This document shows, one piece after another, positions 35,448 to 42,782 of a DNA stretch of 64,000 bases (the stretch's first letter is position 1; each line of letters begins with the position of its first letter). Source of the DNA: Desulfovibrio sp. Fe33 (lineage in GTDB: Bacteria > Desulfobacterota > Desulfovibrionia > Desulfovibrionales > Desulfovibrionaceae). The notes below the pieces were generated by a model. The model searched no databases. It was not told the DNA's origin and saw nothing but the letters and a program-made list of their open reading frames with translations. The stretch covers positions 186,001 to 250,000 of the forward strand of contig NZ_JAQKGU010000001.1 in NCBI RefSeq assembly GCF_028532725.1, written 5' to 3'. The position numbers and the translations under genes are program-made.

Positions 35448-36608
35448 ATGCCCGCTCCTGATCCCTACATTGTCGCCGTTGGCGCAAAGCTGTACCAGCT
35501 CCTTTGGGACGGCCATTCAATGGCTCAGGCCGTGAGTATGGCCCAGGAGTTTGCCAAAGCTACAGGGCCAGAAATCCCTTTTGAAGACCTGCTCAACATC
35601 GCCCAAGCGCAGATGGAAATTGTAGCAGCCGAGCGCGTCAGCACCGTCAGCAATCAGCCCAATTCGTCAGCGCCGTCAGCATCGTCAGCAGCATCAGCGC
35701 ACGTCATCTCCGCGTCAGCAGATCGTCAGCACTTCGTCAGCACTTCGTCAGCAGATATCAGCGCTTTCGTGGATGAGTTTATCGCGCAATCTACTGGAAC
35801 ATTTACAACTTCCGAGTTGTGCCAGTGGTGCGGGTTGACTGATCGATTACAGCGCAACGCCGTCAGCTCTAAACTCTTAAGAGAAAGACAAAAGAACAAG
35901 ATAGAGCGCGTTGGGTCGCGCTCTGGCAACTGGCGACGGGTCGAGAGCGAATGTGAAGCCATCAACTTCATGGCCGATGAGGAAGACCCCGTTGATATCC
36001 GGCTGCCCTTCGGACTCCATCTCATGGTGGAGTTGATGCCGGGTAACATCGCCATTGTTGCCGGTGAGCCAAACGCGGGAAAGACCGCCTTTTTGCTGAA
36101 CGCCGTCCGCATGAATCAAGATCGTATGGAAGTTCATTACTTCAACAGCGAAATGGGCGCGCAAGAACTGAAAAAGCGCCTCAGCAAATTCGATTGCCCC
36201 ATGTCTGAGTGGAGATTCAACGCATGGGAGCGCACCGACAATTTCCACGACGCAATCAGGCCCGGAAAGGGAAAGCTGAACATCATCGACTTCCTGGAAG
36301 TCTCTGAGGACTTCTTCAAGGTTGGCGGGATGCTCAAGGCCATCCACGACAAACTGGACGGAGCCTTGGCTATTGTTGCCCTGCAAAAGAACCGGGGTAC
36401 GGACCTCGGCCTTGGTGGTGGTCGCAGCCTGGAGAAACCCCGCCTCTACCTGGCCCTTGAGCCGAACAAGCTCAAAATCGTGAAAGCCAAGAACTGGAAG
36501 ACAGACCGCAACCCCAACGGCCTTGAAAGACGCTTCAAGACTGTCAACGGCTGCGATTTGCGCCCGCAAGGAGAGTGGCAACGCAACAGTGCTGAAGATG
36601 CCGCCTAG
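35448..36608 (+). CDS. RecA-fold replication ATPase (RepA/DnaB-like) with iteron array in its gene
   Basis: 386 residues. A short N-terminal domain is followed by a Ser/Ala-rich linker (about 63-105), a winged-helix-like segment (FTTSELCQWCGLTDRLQRNAVSSKL), and a RecA/DnaB-like ATPase. The Walker A motif there is VAGEPNAGKTAFLLNA near residues 203-218. The ATPase also has HYFNSEMGAQELKKRL and LAIVALQKNRGTDLGLGGGR. This layout suits a replication initiator or helicase of an integrated element. The linker DNA carries nine CGTCAGC repeats in all three frames. Confidence 0.78.
   Translation: MPAPDPYIVAVGAKLYQLLWDGHSMAQAVSMAQEFAKATGPEIPFEDLLNIAQAQMEIVAAERVSTVSNQPNSSAPSASSAASAHVISASADRQHFVSTSSADISAFVDEFIAQSTGTFTTSELCQWCGLTDRLQRNAVSSKLLRERQKNKIERVGSRSGNWRRVESECEAINFMADEEDPVDIRLPFGLHLMVELMPGNIAIVAGEPNAGKTAFLLNAVRMNQDRMEVHYFNSEMGAQELKKRLSKFDCPMSEWRFNAWERTDNFHDAIRPGKGKLNIIDFLEVSEDFFKVGGMLKAIHDKLDGALAIVALQKNRGTDLGLGGGRSLEKPRLYLALEPNKLKIVKAKNWKTDRNPNGLERRFKTVNGCDLRPQGEWQRNSAEDAA
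35636..35752 (+). repeat. Nine CGTCAGC repeats (iteron-like) inside the rep-type gene
   Basis: Copies start at 35636, 35645, 35665, 35674, 35683, 35713, 35724, 35735 and 35746. The spacings are 9, 20, 9, 9, 30, 11, 11 and 11 bp. The last four copies are one helical turn apart. The copies fall in all three codon phases, so they are not explained by repeating amino acids. This suggests binding sites for the encoded initiator, hence an origin. Confidence 0.7.
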
Positions 36609-36648
36609 GGGCTTTTCACGGCACCGTAAACAGCCAAGGAACACAGTG

Positions 36649-36885
36649 ATGACAACAAAATCTACCGACACCCCCACCCCCCGGAAAAAACGGTTGCGCT
36701 TGACTTCGATTGAGAGCGTCCGCGCATACCTCGCTGGATGTCTGACTCGGCTTGAAAATGGCGAATTGGACGAAAATCAGACCAAGGCCCGCGCATACGT
36801 CGCACAGACGCTTGTGCGGATCATGGAAGGCAGCGACTTGGAAAAACGAATTGCGGCGCTTGAGGCCGCGCAGGAGGGACGATGA
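36649..36885 (+). CDS. Small basic/helical hypothetical protein
   Basis: 78 residues: a basic N-terminus (TTKSTDTPTPRKKRLRL) then helices (SIESVRAYLAGCLTRLENGELDENQTKARAYVAQTLVRIMEG) and a short coiled tail. AAGGA is ahead of ATG 36649. It overlaps the next gene by 4 bp. No function recognised. It resembles small accessory proteins of integrative elements in general shape only. Confidence 0.6.
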   Translation: MTTKSTDTPTPRKKRLRLTSIESVRAYLAGCLTRLENGELDENQTKARAYVAQTLVRIMEGSDLEKRIAALEAAQEGR

Positions 36886-37115
36886 AGATGAAAACACGCC
36901 TGGATAAGTTGGAACGTGTCCAGGAGGACAAGCAACCCCCGGCACCCTCTATCGTGGGTTTTGCAACGGCAGACGGATTTTCCGTCAACGGTCAGGTGTT
37001 CGCCAGCGTAGAGGATGCCCAGGGCGCATATCCGGGTCACACAGGCCCGATCGTGGTGGTCAACGTCGTGGACGGCAGCCGCCCCGCCCCGGAGGTTCCC
37101 GATGAAGCCGCGTAA
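36882..37115 (+). CDS. Small hypothetical protein
   Basis: 77 residues. A short coil at the start (KTRLDKLERVQEDK) is followed by a compact beta-type part (IVGFATADGFSVNGQVFASVEDAQ). AGGAGG precedes ATG 36882, and its end overlaps the next gene by 14 bp. The N-terminal (R)LDKLERVQ motif is echoed in the next protein (RLERLEAQ), so the two may be paralogous or share a partner. Confidence 0.6.
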   Translation: MKMKTRLDKLERVQEDKQPPAPSIVGFATADGFSVNGQVFASVEDAQGAYPGHTGPIVVVNVVDGSRPAPEVPDEAA

Positions 37116-37395
37116 CATCCATGCCCGCCTTGAACGTCTTGAGGCCCAGGCCGTGCCGCAAGACATGCCCCGTTTTTGGATCACCCCCTCATGGTGCGAG
37201 CTGACCTACGCCGAGGGTCGCCCTGGCGAAGTATTCCACCGAAAGGCAGACGAAACCCAAGAGGCATTCATGGCCCGCGTGGAGGCTTCGACCGATTGCC
37301 CCTGCCTTCACGGGTTTAAGCGCCTGACCAATGGCGAGTGGGAGCGGATTGCCCAAGAATACCACGCAAACAACGCAACGCATATCAACAGCTAA
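37102..37395 (+). CDS. Small hypothetical protein with N-terminal coil
   Basis: 97 residues, beginning KPRNIHARLERLEAQ and then FWITPSWCELTYAEGRPGEVF, with a Cys-Pro-Cys motif near residue 67. GGAGG precedes ATG 37102. It overlaps the previous gene, so the three small genes 36649-37395 form a tight unit. The function is unknown. Confidence 0.6.
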   Translation: MKPRNIHARLERLEAQAVPQDMPRFWITPSWCELTYAEGRPGEVFHRKADETQEAFMARVEASTDCPCLHGFKRLTNGEWERIAQEYHANNATHINS

Positions 37396-37420
37396 TAGAC
37401 TGAAATAAAGGAGAAATTCT

Positions 37421-38383
37421 ATGTTCACACGAGAAGTCAACGGATCGGCTGCCCGCGTCGTCGGGCCGACAATGAACGGGACTGTGCAACTCCCTGACCT
37501 GCTTGCATATGAGCAGGACGGCACCGTCAACGCTACCCAAAGCGGCATGGAAATCGGCCCTCTCGGAAGCCTCTTCGCTTCCATCCTGGCCGGGGTGCCC
37601 TCCGACGTGGGCCAGACCGCCGAGGACCGCGCACGCCGCCACCAGAAACAGTTTGCCAACCTGACTGATACCGATTCCAGGTATGAGCGCGATGCTTGGC
37701 GCGGGATCTACGACGCAATCGCCGCCACCAGCGCCGAAGTGATGACACCGGCCTTTACGAACGCGGGCAGGACTGTCCGTGACCGCGACTTGATTCCGGA
37801 GCGGGCAATGGCGCGTGGAGTTGAAACCATTGTCACCGCCCTGGACGGCTTGAGCGAGAAGTTGCGAATCCTGTTCCTGGCTGGACCTGGTAGGCGTTTT
37901 GAGGGTGTCCAGAATGTGCTCGTCAACGCCGTGGCCCTGCCGGTGGCCGAGAATTATGAGGCGCTGCGTCGTGAAATGCGAGCGGCCGAGGTCCGTGCCC
38001 TGTTCCGCGAGAAAAAGACCAAGGGCGAACAGGCGGCGTTCCTCAACGCCCTGAGCCTCAGCGAATCGTATGAGGGCTTGGCCGCACTTGCCGATGACCC
38101 TATGGGCCGCCCTCTCGCCCCGGAGTTTGAGCGAAGCACCCGCACCGCCCTGGCTCATAAGATTGACCCTGCCCTGAAATTCTGGCTCGACACTGAGCCC
38201 GGATTGCTTATCGGGATTGCCGGGCGCATTGACACACTCGTCGAGTTGATCTTTCAGACGGCGTGCCACTCGGTTTTGCAACGTCGTGGGAATCAATCCA
38301 TCAAGTTCAACCGGCCCGACTGCGGACGCATCGCACGGGCCTACACTGAAAGTCTTGTGGAGGATTTCGACTTGGCGGCATAG
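37421..38383 (+). CDS. Hypothetical protein, last gene of the integrative element
   Basis: 320 residues, mainly helical, with no membrane segment or signal. Notable stretches are LFASILAGVPSDVGQTAEDRARRHQKQF and the repeated helices of residues 100-230 (EKLRILFLAGPGRRFEGVQNVLVNAVALPVAENYEALRREM). AAAGGAG precedes the ATG. No family recognised. Its end position and size would fit a cargo or interference gene, but this is a guess. Confidence 0.65.
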   Translation: MFTREVNGSAARVVGPTMNGTVQLPDLLAYEQDGTVNATQSGMEIGPLGSLFASILAGVPSDVGQTAEDRARRHQKQFANLTDTDSRYERDAWRGIYDAIAATSAEVMTPAFTNAGRTVRDRDLIPERAMARGVETIVTALDGLSEKLRILFLAGPGRRFEGVQNVLVNAVALPVAENYEALRREMRAAEVRALFREKKTKGEQAAFLNALSLSESYEGLAALADDPMGRPLAPEFERSTRTALAHKIDPALKFWLDTEPGLLIGIAGRIDTLVELIFQTACHSVLQRRGNQSIKFNRPDCGRIARAYTESLVEDFDLAA

Positions 38384-38473
38384 TCCACCGCCCGCGCTTC
38401 TCCTCCGTGGCATGGGGCCGGTCCTGCTAACGCTAGGCTGGCCCTTTCTTTTGGGTGGCGGTTTTTTATTCAA

Positions 38474-38493
38474 ATGGGGGACAGATGGGGGAC
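38474..38493 (+). promoter_or_regulatory. Candidate integrase arm-type sites, right pair
   Basis: ATGGGGGAC at 38474-38482 and 38485-38493, 11 bp apart, matches the pair at 33251-33270. In the excised circle the two pairs would flank the 54-bp core on opposite sides, as arm sites do. Confidence 0.6.
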
Positions 38494-38515
38494 CACGGAG
38501 GGAGGAAAAGAAAAA

Positions 38516-38541
38516 AGGCTCACAGATGGTTCTGTAAGCCT
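38516..38541 (-). terminator. Terminator of tRNA-Phe supplied by the element
   Basis: AGGCTCACAGA pairs with TCTGTAAGCCT with one internal mismatch. On the minus strand it is followed by TTTTTTCTTTT. It differs in sequence from the displaced terminator at 33033-33064 but does the same job at the same distance from the tRNA. Confidence 0.8.
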
Positions 38542-38548
38542 TTGATTT

Positions 38549-38602
38549 CTATGGTGCTCGGGGACAGAATTGAACTGCCGACACGGGGATTTTCAGTCCC
38601 CT
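38549..38602. repeat. attR: 54-bp repeat within tRNA-Phe
   Basis: Identical to 33070-33123. It overlaps the 3' two thirds of the intact tRNA gene, so integration leaves the tRNA functional. Confidence 0.92.
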
Positions 38603-38627
38603 GCTCTACCGACTGAGCTACCCGAGC
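38552..38627 (-). tRNA. tRNA-Phe (anticodon GAA)
   Basis: 76 bases on the minus strand. The acceptor stem is GCTCGGG/CCCGAGC, with ACCA encoded. The D-arm has AGCTCAGTCGGTAGAGC, and the anticodon stem GGGGA/TCCCC encloses CTGAAAA with anticodon GAA. The T-arm has TTCAATTC. It is intact despite the inserted element. Confidence 0.95.
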
Positions 38628-38692
38628 AACCGGTCGAGAAGTGGGATTTACCGAAATGGGACGGGGTTGGCAAGTCCTTTTTTCAGTATATT

Positions 38693-40447
38693 TCAGCTCT
38701 CTTCTTCCGGGTCCGCCCCCATTTCAAGAATGCTGGCCGCGTAGGCGCGGCGCAGGGCTTCCATGTATTCGACGTCAACCGGGCCTTTCCAGGTGGTTAT
38801 CTCGGTATATCGCTTGGGAATTTTCGCCTCGTCAGGGCGGTAGCCCATCTGTAGCCGCAGACGCCAGCGCATTCGCTGGACCCGCTTGCCGATGTCGTCC
38901 AGGGAGCCGTTCAGCTCGCCGTAGCCGACCGATGTCAGGGCTTCGGCCAGGAGGTCCTCCTTGTATACGCCTCGCGAGAACATGCAGCCGACCATGCAGT
39001 TGAGCACGATCCGCTCCCGGCCGTCCTTGAGCAGGAACCCCAGGGCCTTGTCCACGTCCTTCTCGTCGTGCTTCTGGTCGTAGGCGTAGCCGCCAGCGTC
39101 CAGGTGGGAGTGGCGGAAGCCCAGCCCCTCGGCCACGAAGAAAACCTCGCCCGTGGCGTAGCCCGCCATCTCCTGTCCCAGGACGCAGGCAAAGTCCTCG
39201 CCGCCGTATACCCGGGCGCATTTCATGGTCCCCTGGGCCAACAGCCGGTAGAAGTCGTTCTCAGGCCGGCCGAGATGCTCCACGGCCCGCATGTATGTTT
39301 CGGAGTCGCCCCACTTGAGCGGCTCCAGCGTCTCCTTTTCGGTGATGACGCCCTTTTCCAGCGCTTCGGTGGCCCAGGCCAGGGCCACACCCGCCGACAT
39401 GCAGTCCAGCCCCTCCTTTTCGATGACGTCCAGGATGCGCAGGACCTCGGAGGCGTCGGTCACTTCGAGCATACCGCCGCAGGAGAATATGGGCTCGTAG
39501 TCATAGCCCACCTGGCGGTAGAGATACTGGTTGTTGGTCTGGAACTGTTCGCGCACGAAGCCCACATGGATGCAGCCGACAGGGCAGCCCGCACAGGCCG
39601 CGTTGCGCAACAGGGTGTCGTCGGCAAAGGTCTCGCCCGAGATCTTGACAGCGTCCGGGCTCGAAGTCTGTTGCAGGTTCTTCCACGGCAGGGATTGGAG
39701 CGCGTTGAGCGGGTTGATGTTCACCGCCGTGCCCAGGCCGTGGTATTTGGCCATCATCTCCGTGGTGGTCAGTTGCTCGTAGATGTGCTTGTAGAGCTTG
39801 GGGTACGCCTTGCCTTCGGGCAGAGCGAAGCCCCGGTCGCCGAGGATGCAGATGGCCTTCAGGTTCTTGACGCCCATGGCCGTGCCGCCGCCCATGCGTC
39901 CGAAGTGGCGGAAGGTGTCCACGTTGATGCAGGCGTACGCGGAGAGGTTTTCTCCTGCCGGGCCGATGCGCATGATGGAGCGGCGGCCCGAGCCGGGAAA
40001 TATCTTGCGCAGCACGCGGCCGGTCTGGAGGGCGTCGAAGCCCCGCAGATACTCCACGTCGCGGGTTTCCACCCGGCGCGACCCCACGCACAGGGCGGTC
40101 AGCCGTTCGGCCTTGCCCACTATCACCAGGGCGTCCAGGTCCGCGAAGCGCAGGGACAGGGCGGATTTCCCGCCCGCGTAGCTTTCGGTGTACTGGTTGT
40201 GGTAGGGCGAGCGGAAGGCGCAGCAGGTCTTGCTCATGAGCGGGAAATAGCCGGTCAGCGGGCCGATGGCGAAGATCAGGGGCTGCTCGGGGTCGTCCCA
40301 GTCGCGGTCGACGAAGCCGTATTTTTGGAAGAGCCGGGCGGCCAGGCCGGAGCCTCCGAGGAACTCGTCCCGGCCGGGGATGTTCTCGATGTTGGTCCTG
40401 CCCGTGGTGAGGTTGACCACCATGACGCGGAAGAAGTCCCTAATCAT
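38693..40447 (-). CDS. Aldehyde ferredoxin oxidoreductase (tungsten-pterin type)
   Basis: 584 residues. The N-terminal pterin domain has FLGGSGLAARLF and MGGGTAMGVKNLKAI near residues 180-195. The Fe-S ligands are CAGCPVGC near 285, with a distal Cys in LNCMVGC near 497. Family members oxidise aldehydes to acids with ferredoxin as partner. The ferredoxin gene directly upstream overlaps by 8 bp, so the two are co-translated. The substrate is unknown. The length is near the family norm. Confidence 0.92.
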   Translation of the reverse strand: MIRDFFRVMVVNLTTGRTNIENIPGRDEFLGGSGLAARLFQKYGFVDRDWDDPEQPLIFAIGPLTGYFPLMSKTCCAFRSPYHNQYTESYAGGKSALSLRFADLDALVIVGKAERLTALCVGSRRVETRDVEYLRGFDALQTGRVLRKIFPGSGRRSIMRIGPAGENLSAYACINVDTFRHFGRMGGGTAMGVKNLKAICILGDRGFALPEGKAYPKLYKHIYEQLTTTEMMAKYHGLGTAVNINPLNALQSLPWKNLQQTSSPDAVKISGETFADDTLLRNAACAGCPVGCIHVGFVREQFQTNNQYLYRQVGYDYEPIFSCGGMLEVTDASEVLRILDVIEKEGLDCMSAGVALAWATEALEKGVITEKETLEPLKWGDSETYMRAVEHLGRPENDFYRLLAQGTMKCARVYGGEDFACVLGQEMAGYATGEVFFVAEGLGFRHSHLDAGGYAYDQKHDEKDVDKALGFLLKDGRERIVLNCMVGCMFSRGVYKEDLLAEALTSVGYGELNGSLDDIGKRVQRMRWRLRLQMGYRPDEAKIPKRYTEITTWKGPVDVEYMEALRRAYAASILEMGADPEEES

Positions 40448-40880
40448 CGCTTTCTTCCTCCTTCGCCGACGCGCGCGGCAGCTCGACCATTTCGAGGCAG
40501 TCGTGGGGGCAGTAGGCCACGCACTGGCCGCAGTGGATGCAGACGTACGGGTTGACCTGGTGGTCCAGGAAGATGGCGTCGACAGGGCACGCTTCGGCGC
40601 ATTGGCCGCAACGGATGCACAGGTCTTTTTTCTGGATCACGCCGCCGTCCCTGCGCTGGGAAAGGGAGCCGGTCGGACAGGCCGCCGCGCAGGGGGCGGG
40701 GCGGCAGGCCAGGCAGACGCGCGCTTCGAAGCCCGTGGTCAGCCCGCCCGAGGACGAAATGCGGATGCCCGCCTTGTTCCAGGAAAGAACCTTGTGGACC
40801 TGTCTCGCACAGGCCAGCGAACAGGAATGGCAGCCGATGCATCGTTCCATGCGGGCTGCTCTGAGAGCTTTCATCGTCAT
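40440..40880 (-). CDS. Four-cluster 4Fe-4S ferredoxin, partner of the aldehyde oxidoreductase
   Basis: 146 residues with four Cys sets: CIGCHSCSLAC, CLACRPAPCAAACP, CIRCGQCAEACP and CIHCGQCVAYCP. The pattern resembles HycB/DMSO-reductase-type electron-transfer subunits. It likely carries electrons from the oxidoreductase whose gene overlaps its 3' end. ATG at 40880 with GGAGG ahead is chosen from a longer open frame. Confidence 0.9.
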   Translation of the reverse strand: MTMKALRAARMERCIGCHSCSLACARQVHKVLSWNKAGIRISSSGGLTTGFEARVCLACRPAPCAAACPTGSLSQRRDGGVIQKKDLCIRCGQCAEACPVDAIFLDHQVNPYVCIHCGQCVAYCPHDCLEMVELPRASAKEEESDD

Positions 40881-40909
40881 GCCTCCGGGCGGGGAAAGTC
40901 GGGTTGGAA

Positions 40910-42532
40910 TCACTCCGTGGTTTGCAGAATATCCTGTTTGAGCGCCCACAGAATATGATTTTCGATTCGGCCGGAATCCAAGTGGGGCGCCGCCTCTGAA
41001 ACCTTGCGTATCAGGGTTGCGGTGTCAACCGGCTTGCGGGCGAAAAAGGCCAGCCTGCGGATCGTTTCGAGGTCGATGGCGGTCTTCAGTCCGGCGTAGA
41101 GGTTGGGAAAATCACGGTTTCTGTAAAATGCTTCGCCCGTTCGCCCGATGACCAGCTTCACGCCGTCCTCCAGGGTGCGCGTGGGGTAGCCTGCGAAAAG
41201 CTCGCCGTATTCGGGGGCCAGGGGATGCGCCAGATCGCGCAGCGGCGCGGCTTCGACGGGTTCAGCCCACAGGCCGTCCCACAGGGCCGCGTATTGGGCG
41301 ATGACGACCGGCCAGTCGAACAGGCGGCGCACCCGTTCGCGTCCGGCCATTCCCAGGGAACGCCTGAGTTCCGGGTCGCGGATGAGCCGATTCAGCGCGT
41401 CGGCCAGGGCCGGAACGTCCACCGCCGTGGCTTGGGCCAGGGCCAGATGGTAATGGTTGTCGAAATTCAGCGGGGCGGACAGGTCCACGTCGGGCGTGCG
41501 TCTCGGCCCCATGGTCGGGACGAGCAGGCCGGTCACGCCGTCCTCGACGATGTCCCGGTAGCCGTCGTAGTCGGAGGCCGCCACGGGCAGTCCGAAGGCA
41601 CCGGCCTCCGCCAGGGTGATGCCGAAGGTCTCCTGCGGATTGTCCGCGATGGACACGAAAATGTCGGCCTTGCGGAACAGCTCGCGCTTGCGTGCTTCCC
41701 CGGGCCGGAGCACCACGCTTGTCGGAATGCCCGCGTTGGCGGCCAGGTTGGTCAGGGTGTCCAGGACATGGGTTTCCCGTTCGGCCCATCCCGCCAGAAT
41801 CAGCTCCACGGATTGCGGGTCCAGACCGTCACTCACCAGTCGGTGCAGGGCGCGCACCAGCGGCACCAGGTCCATTTTGGAGTGGTGGGAGATGCGCCCG
41901 AAGACCAGGATGCGCACCGGGCCTTCCTCCGGCTTGTTGCCGGGGGAACAGGCGTCGGCGTCCACGGCCAGCGGGATGCGGGCAAGGGCCGGACCCGGGT
42001 GCGTGGTCTCGTCGATGCCGAACCCCTCGCGCAGTTGGCGGAAGTAGCCCTCCACGACCCGTTTGCCCGCCTCGGAAGTGCAGACGATGGCGTCACGGCG
42101 GGTGGCGCCGGGCCACAGGTGTTGCAGGAACGCCTTGGGATAGCCCGCGTAGCTCAGGGAGTGGATGGGGCCGGTGATCGGGAATATCCGTTCGCTCAGC
42201 CGGTTGCGCATACGCGCCAGGTACGGCTGGCTGGTGATGCAGTCCGACAGGTGAAAACAGTGGTAATGCGCGTTTGCCAGTCTGCCGGGCAGTTCGTCGC
42301 GGAGCATGAGGCGCACGCGCGCGTCCTGCACCAGGCCGGGCGCGGTCGCTTCCAGGTGCTTCTTCAGCGGGGCCAGGGCGCGGTCGCCGGGTAGGAAGAA
42401 ATGGTACTCGTCGTAAGGGTCGGCTCGGAGCAGCGCGTCCAGAAAGGCCGTATTGGCCACGGTTCGGCCCAGGATCGGGCCGCCCTCGAAAAAGGGGTCG
42501 AGCGTTCCCCAGATGCGTTTTGTTCCTGTCAT
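40910..42532 (-). CDS. Family 4-type glycosyltransferase
   Basis: 540 residues of GT-B fold. The donor-binding domain shows RILVFGRISHHSKMDLVPLV, the ELILAGW strand, and FVSIADNPQETFGITLAEAGAFGLPVAASDYDGYRDIVEDGVTGLLV, the usual E-x7-E motif region. An extra C-terminal helical region of about 110 residues follows. Substrate unknown. ATG 42532 gives a start at GTKRIWGTLDPFFEGGPILG. The ribosome site is weak, so the true start is uncertain. It is divergent from the diguanylate cyclase. Confidence 0.85.
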   Translation of the reverse strand: MTGTKRIWGTLDPFFEGGPILGRTVANTAFLDALLRADPYDEYHFFLPGDRALAPLKKHLEATAPGLVQDARVRLMLRDELPGRLANAHYHCFHLSDCITSQPYLARMRNRLSERIFPITGPIHSLSYAGYPKAFLQHLWPGATRRDAIVCTSEAGKRVVEGYFRQLREGFGIDETTHPGPALARIPLAVDADACSPGNKPEEGPVRILVFGRISHHSKMDLVPLVRALHRLVSDGLDPQSVELILAGWAERETHVLDTLTNLAANAGIPTSVVLRPGEARKRELFRKADIFVSIADNPQETFGITLAEAGAFGLPVAASDYDGYRDIVEDGVTGLLVPTMGPRRTPDVDLSAPLNFDNHYHLALAQATAVDVPALADALNRLIRDPELRRSLGMAGRERVRRLFDWPVVIAQYAALWDGLWAEPVEAAPLRDLAHPLAPEYGELFAGYPTRTLEDGVKLVIGRTGEAFYRNRDFPNLYAGLKTAIDLETIRRLAFFARKPVDTATLIRKVSEAAPHLDSGRIENHILWALKQDILQTTE

Positions 42533-42782
42533 GTCTAGGTCAAAACCGTTCCCGGTGGGTTTGTCAATGGCCGGTCGCATCCGTCGGCGGGCAGACTTTG
42601 CCGTCCCGATTGCGGACTTTGTCATCACATACGAAAATTTAAGCTGTTATATCGTGCGGTTGTATTGTCTACGGAAGACCTTTTCCTTTTCGACACATGG
42701 CATGGCCCCGTTTTTGCTCAAACTTTTTTGCGGCGGAAGAGTCCGCCAAAGTTTTGACGTCGCAAAGGAGCGTGACGCAGAT

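Larger units (their letters stand above)
33070..38602 (+). mobile_element. 5.5-kb integrative element in tRNA-Phe
   Basis: It is bounded by perfect 54-bp direct repeats of the tRNA 3' part. It encodes integrase, an unknown protein, an AlpA-like regulator, a RecA-fold ATPase with an iteron-like array, three tiny or small proteins and a 320-residue protein, all on the plus strand with short gaps or overlaps. There are no capsid, packaging, relaxase or conjugation genes. This fits a phage satellite or a mobilisable, self-replicating integrative element. The type is not decided by the sequence. Confidence 0.85.

Noticed and set aside
35636-35752. CRISPR-like array
   Set aside because: The repeat unit is 7 bases with gaps of 2-23 bases and no spacer structure, and it lies inside a gene.
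35636-35752. Repeats explained as a Ser/Ala-rich protein linker
   Set aside because: The copies fall in all three codon phases, so a repeating amino-acid pattern cannot produce them.
39068-40555. 495-codon plus-strand frame opposite the aldehyde oxidoreductase
   Set aside because: Antisense shadow with low-complexity composition.
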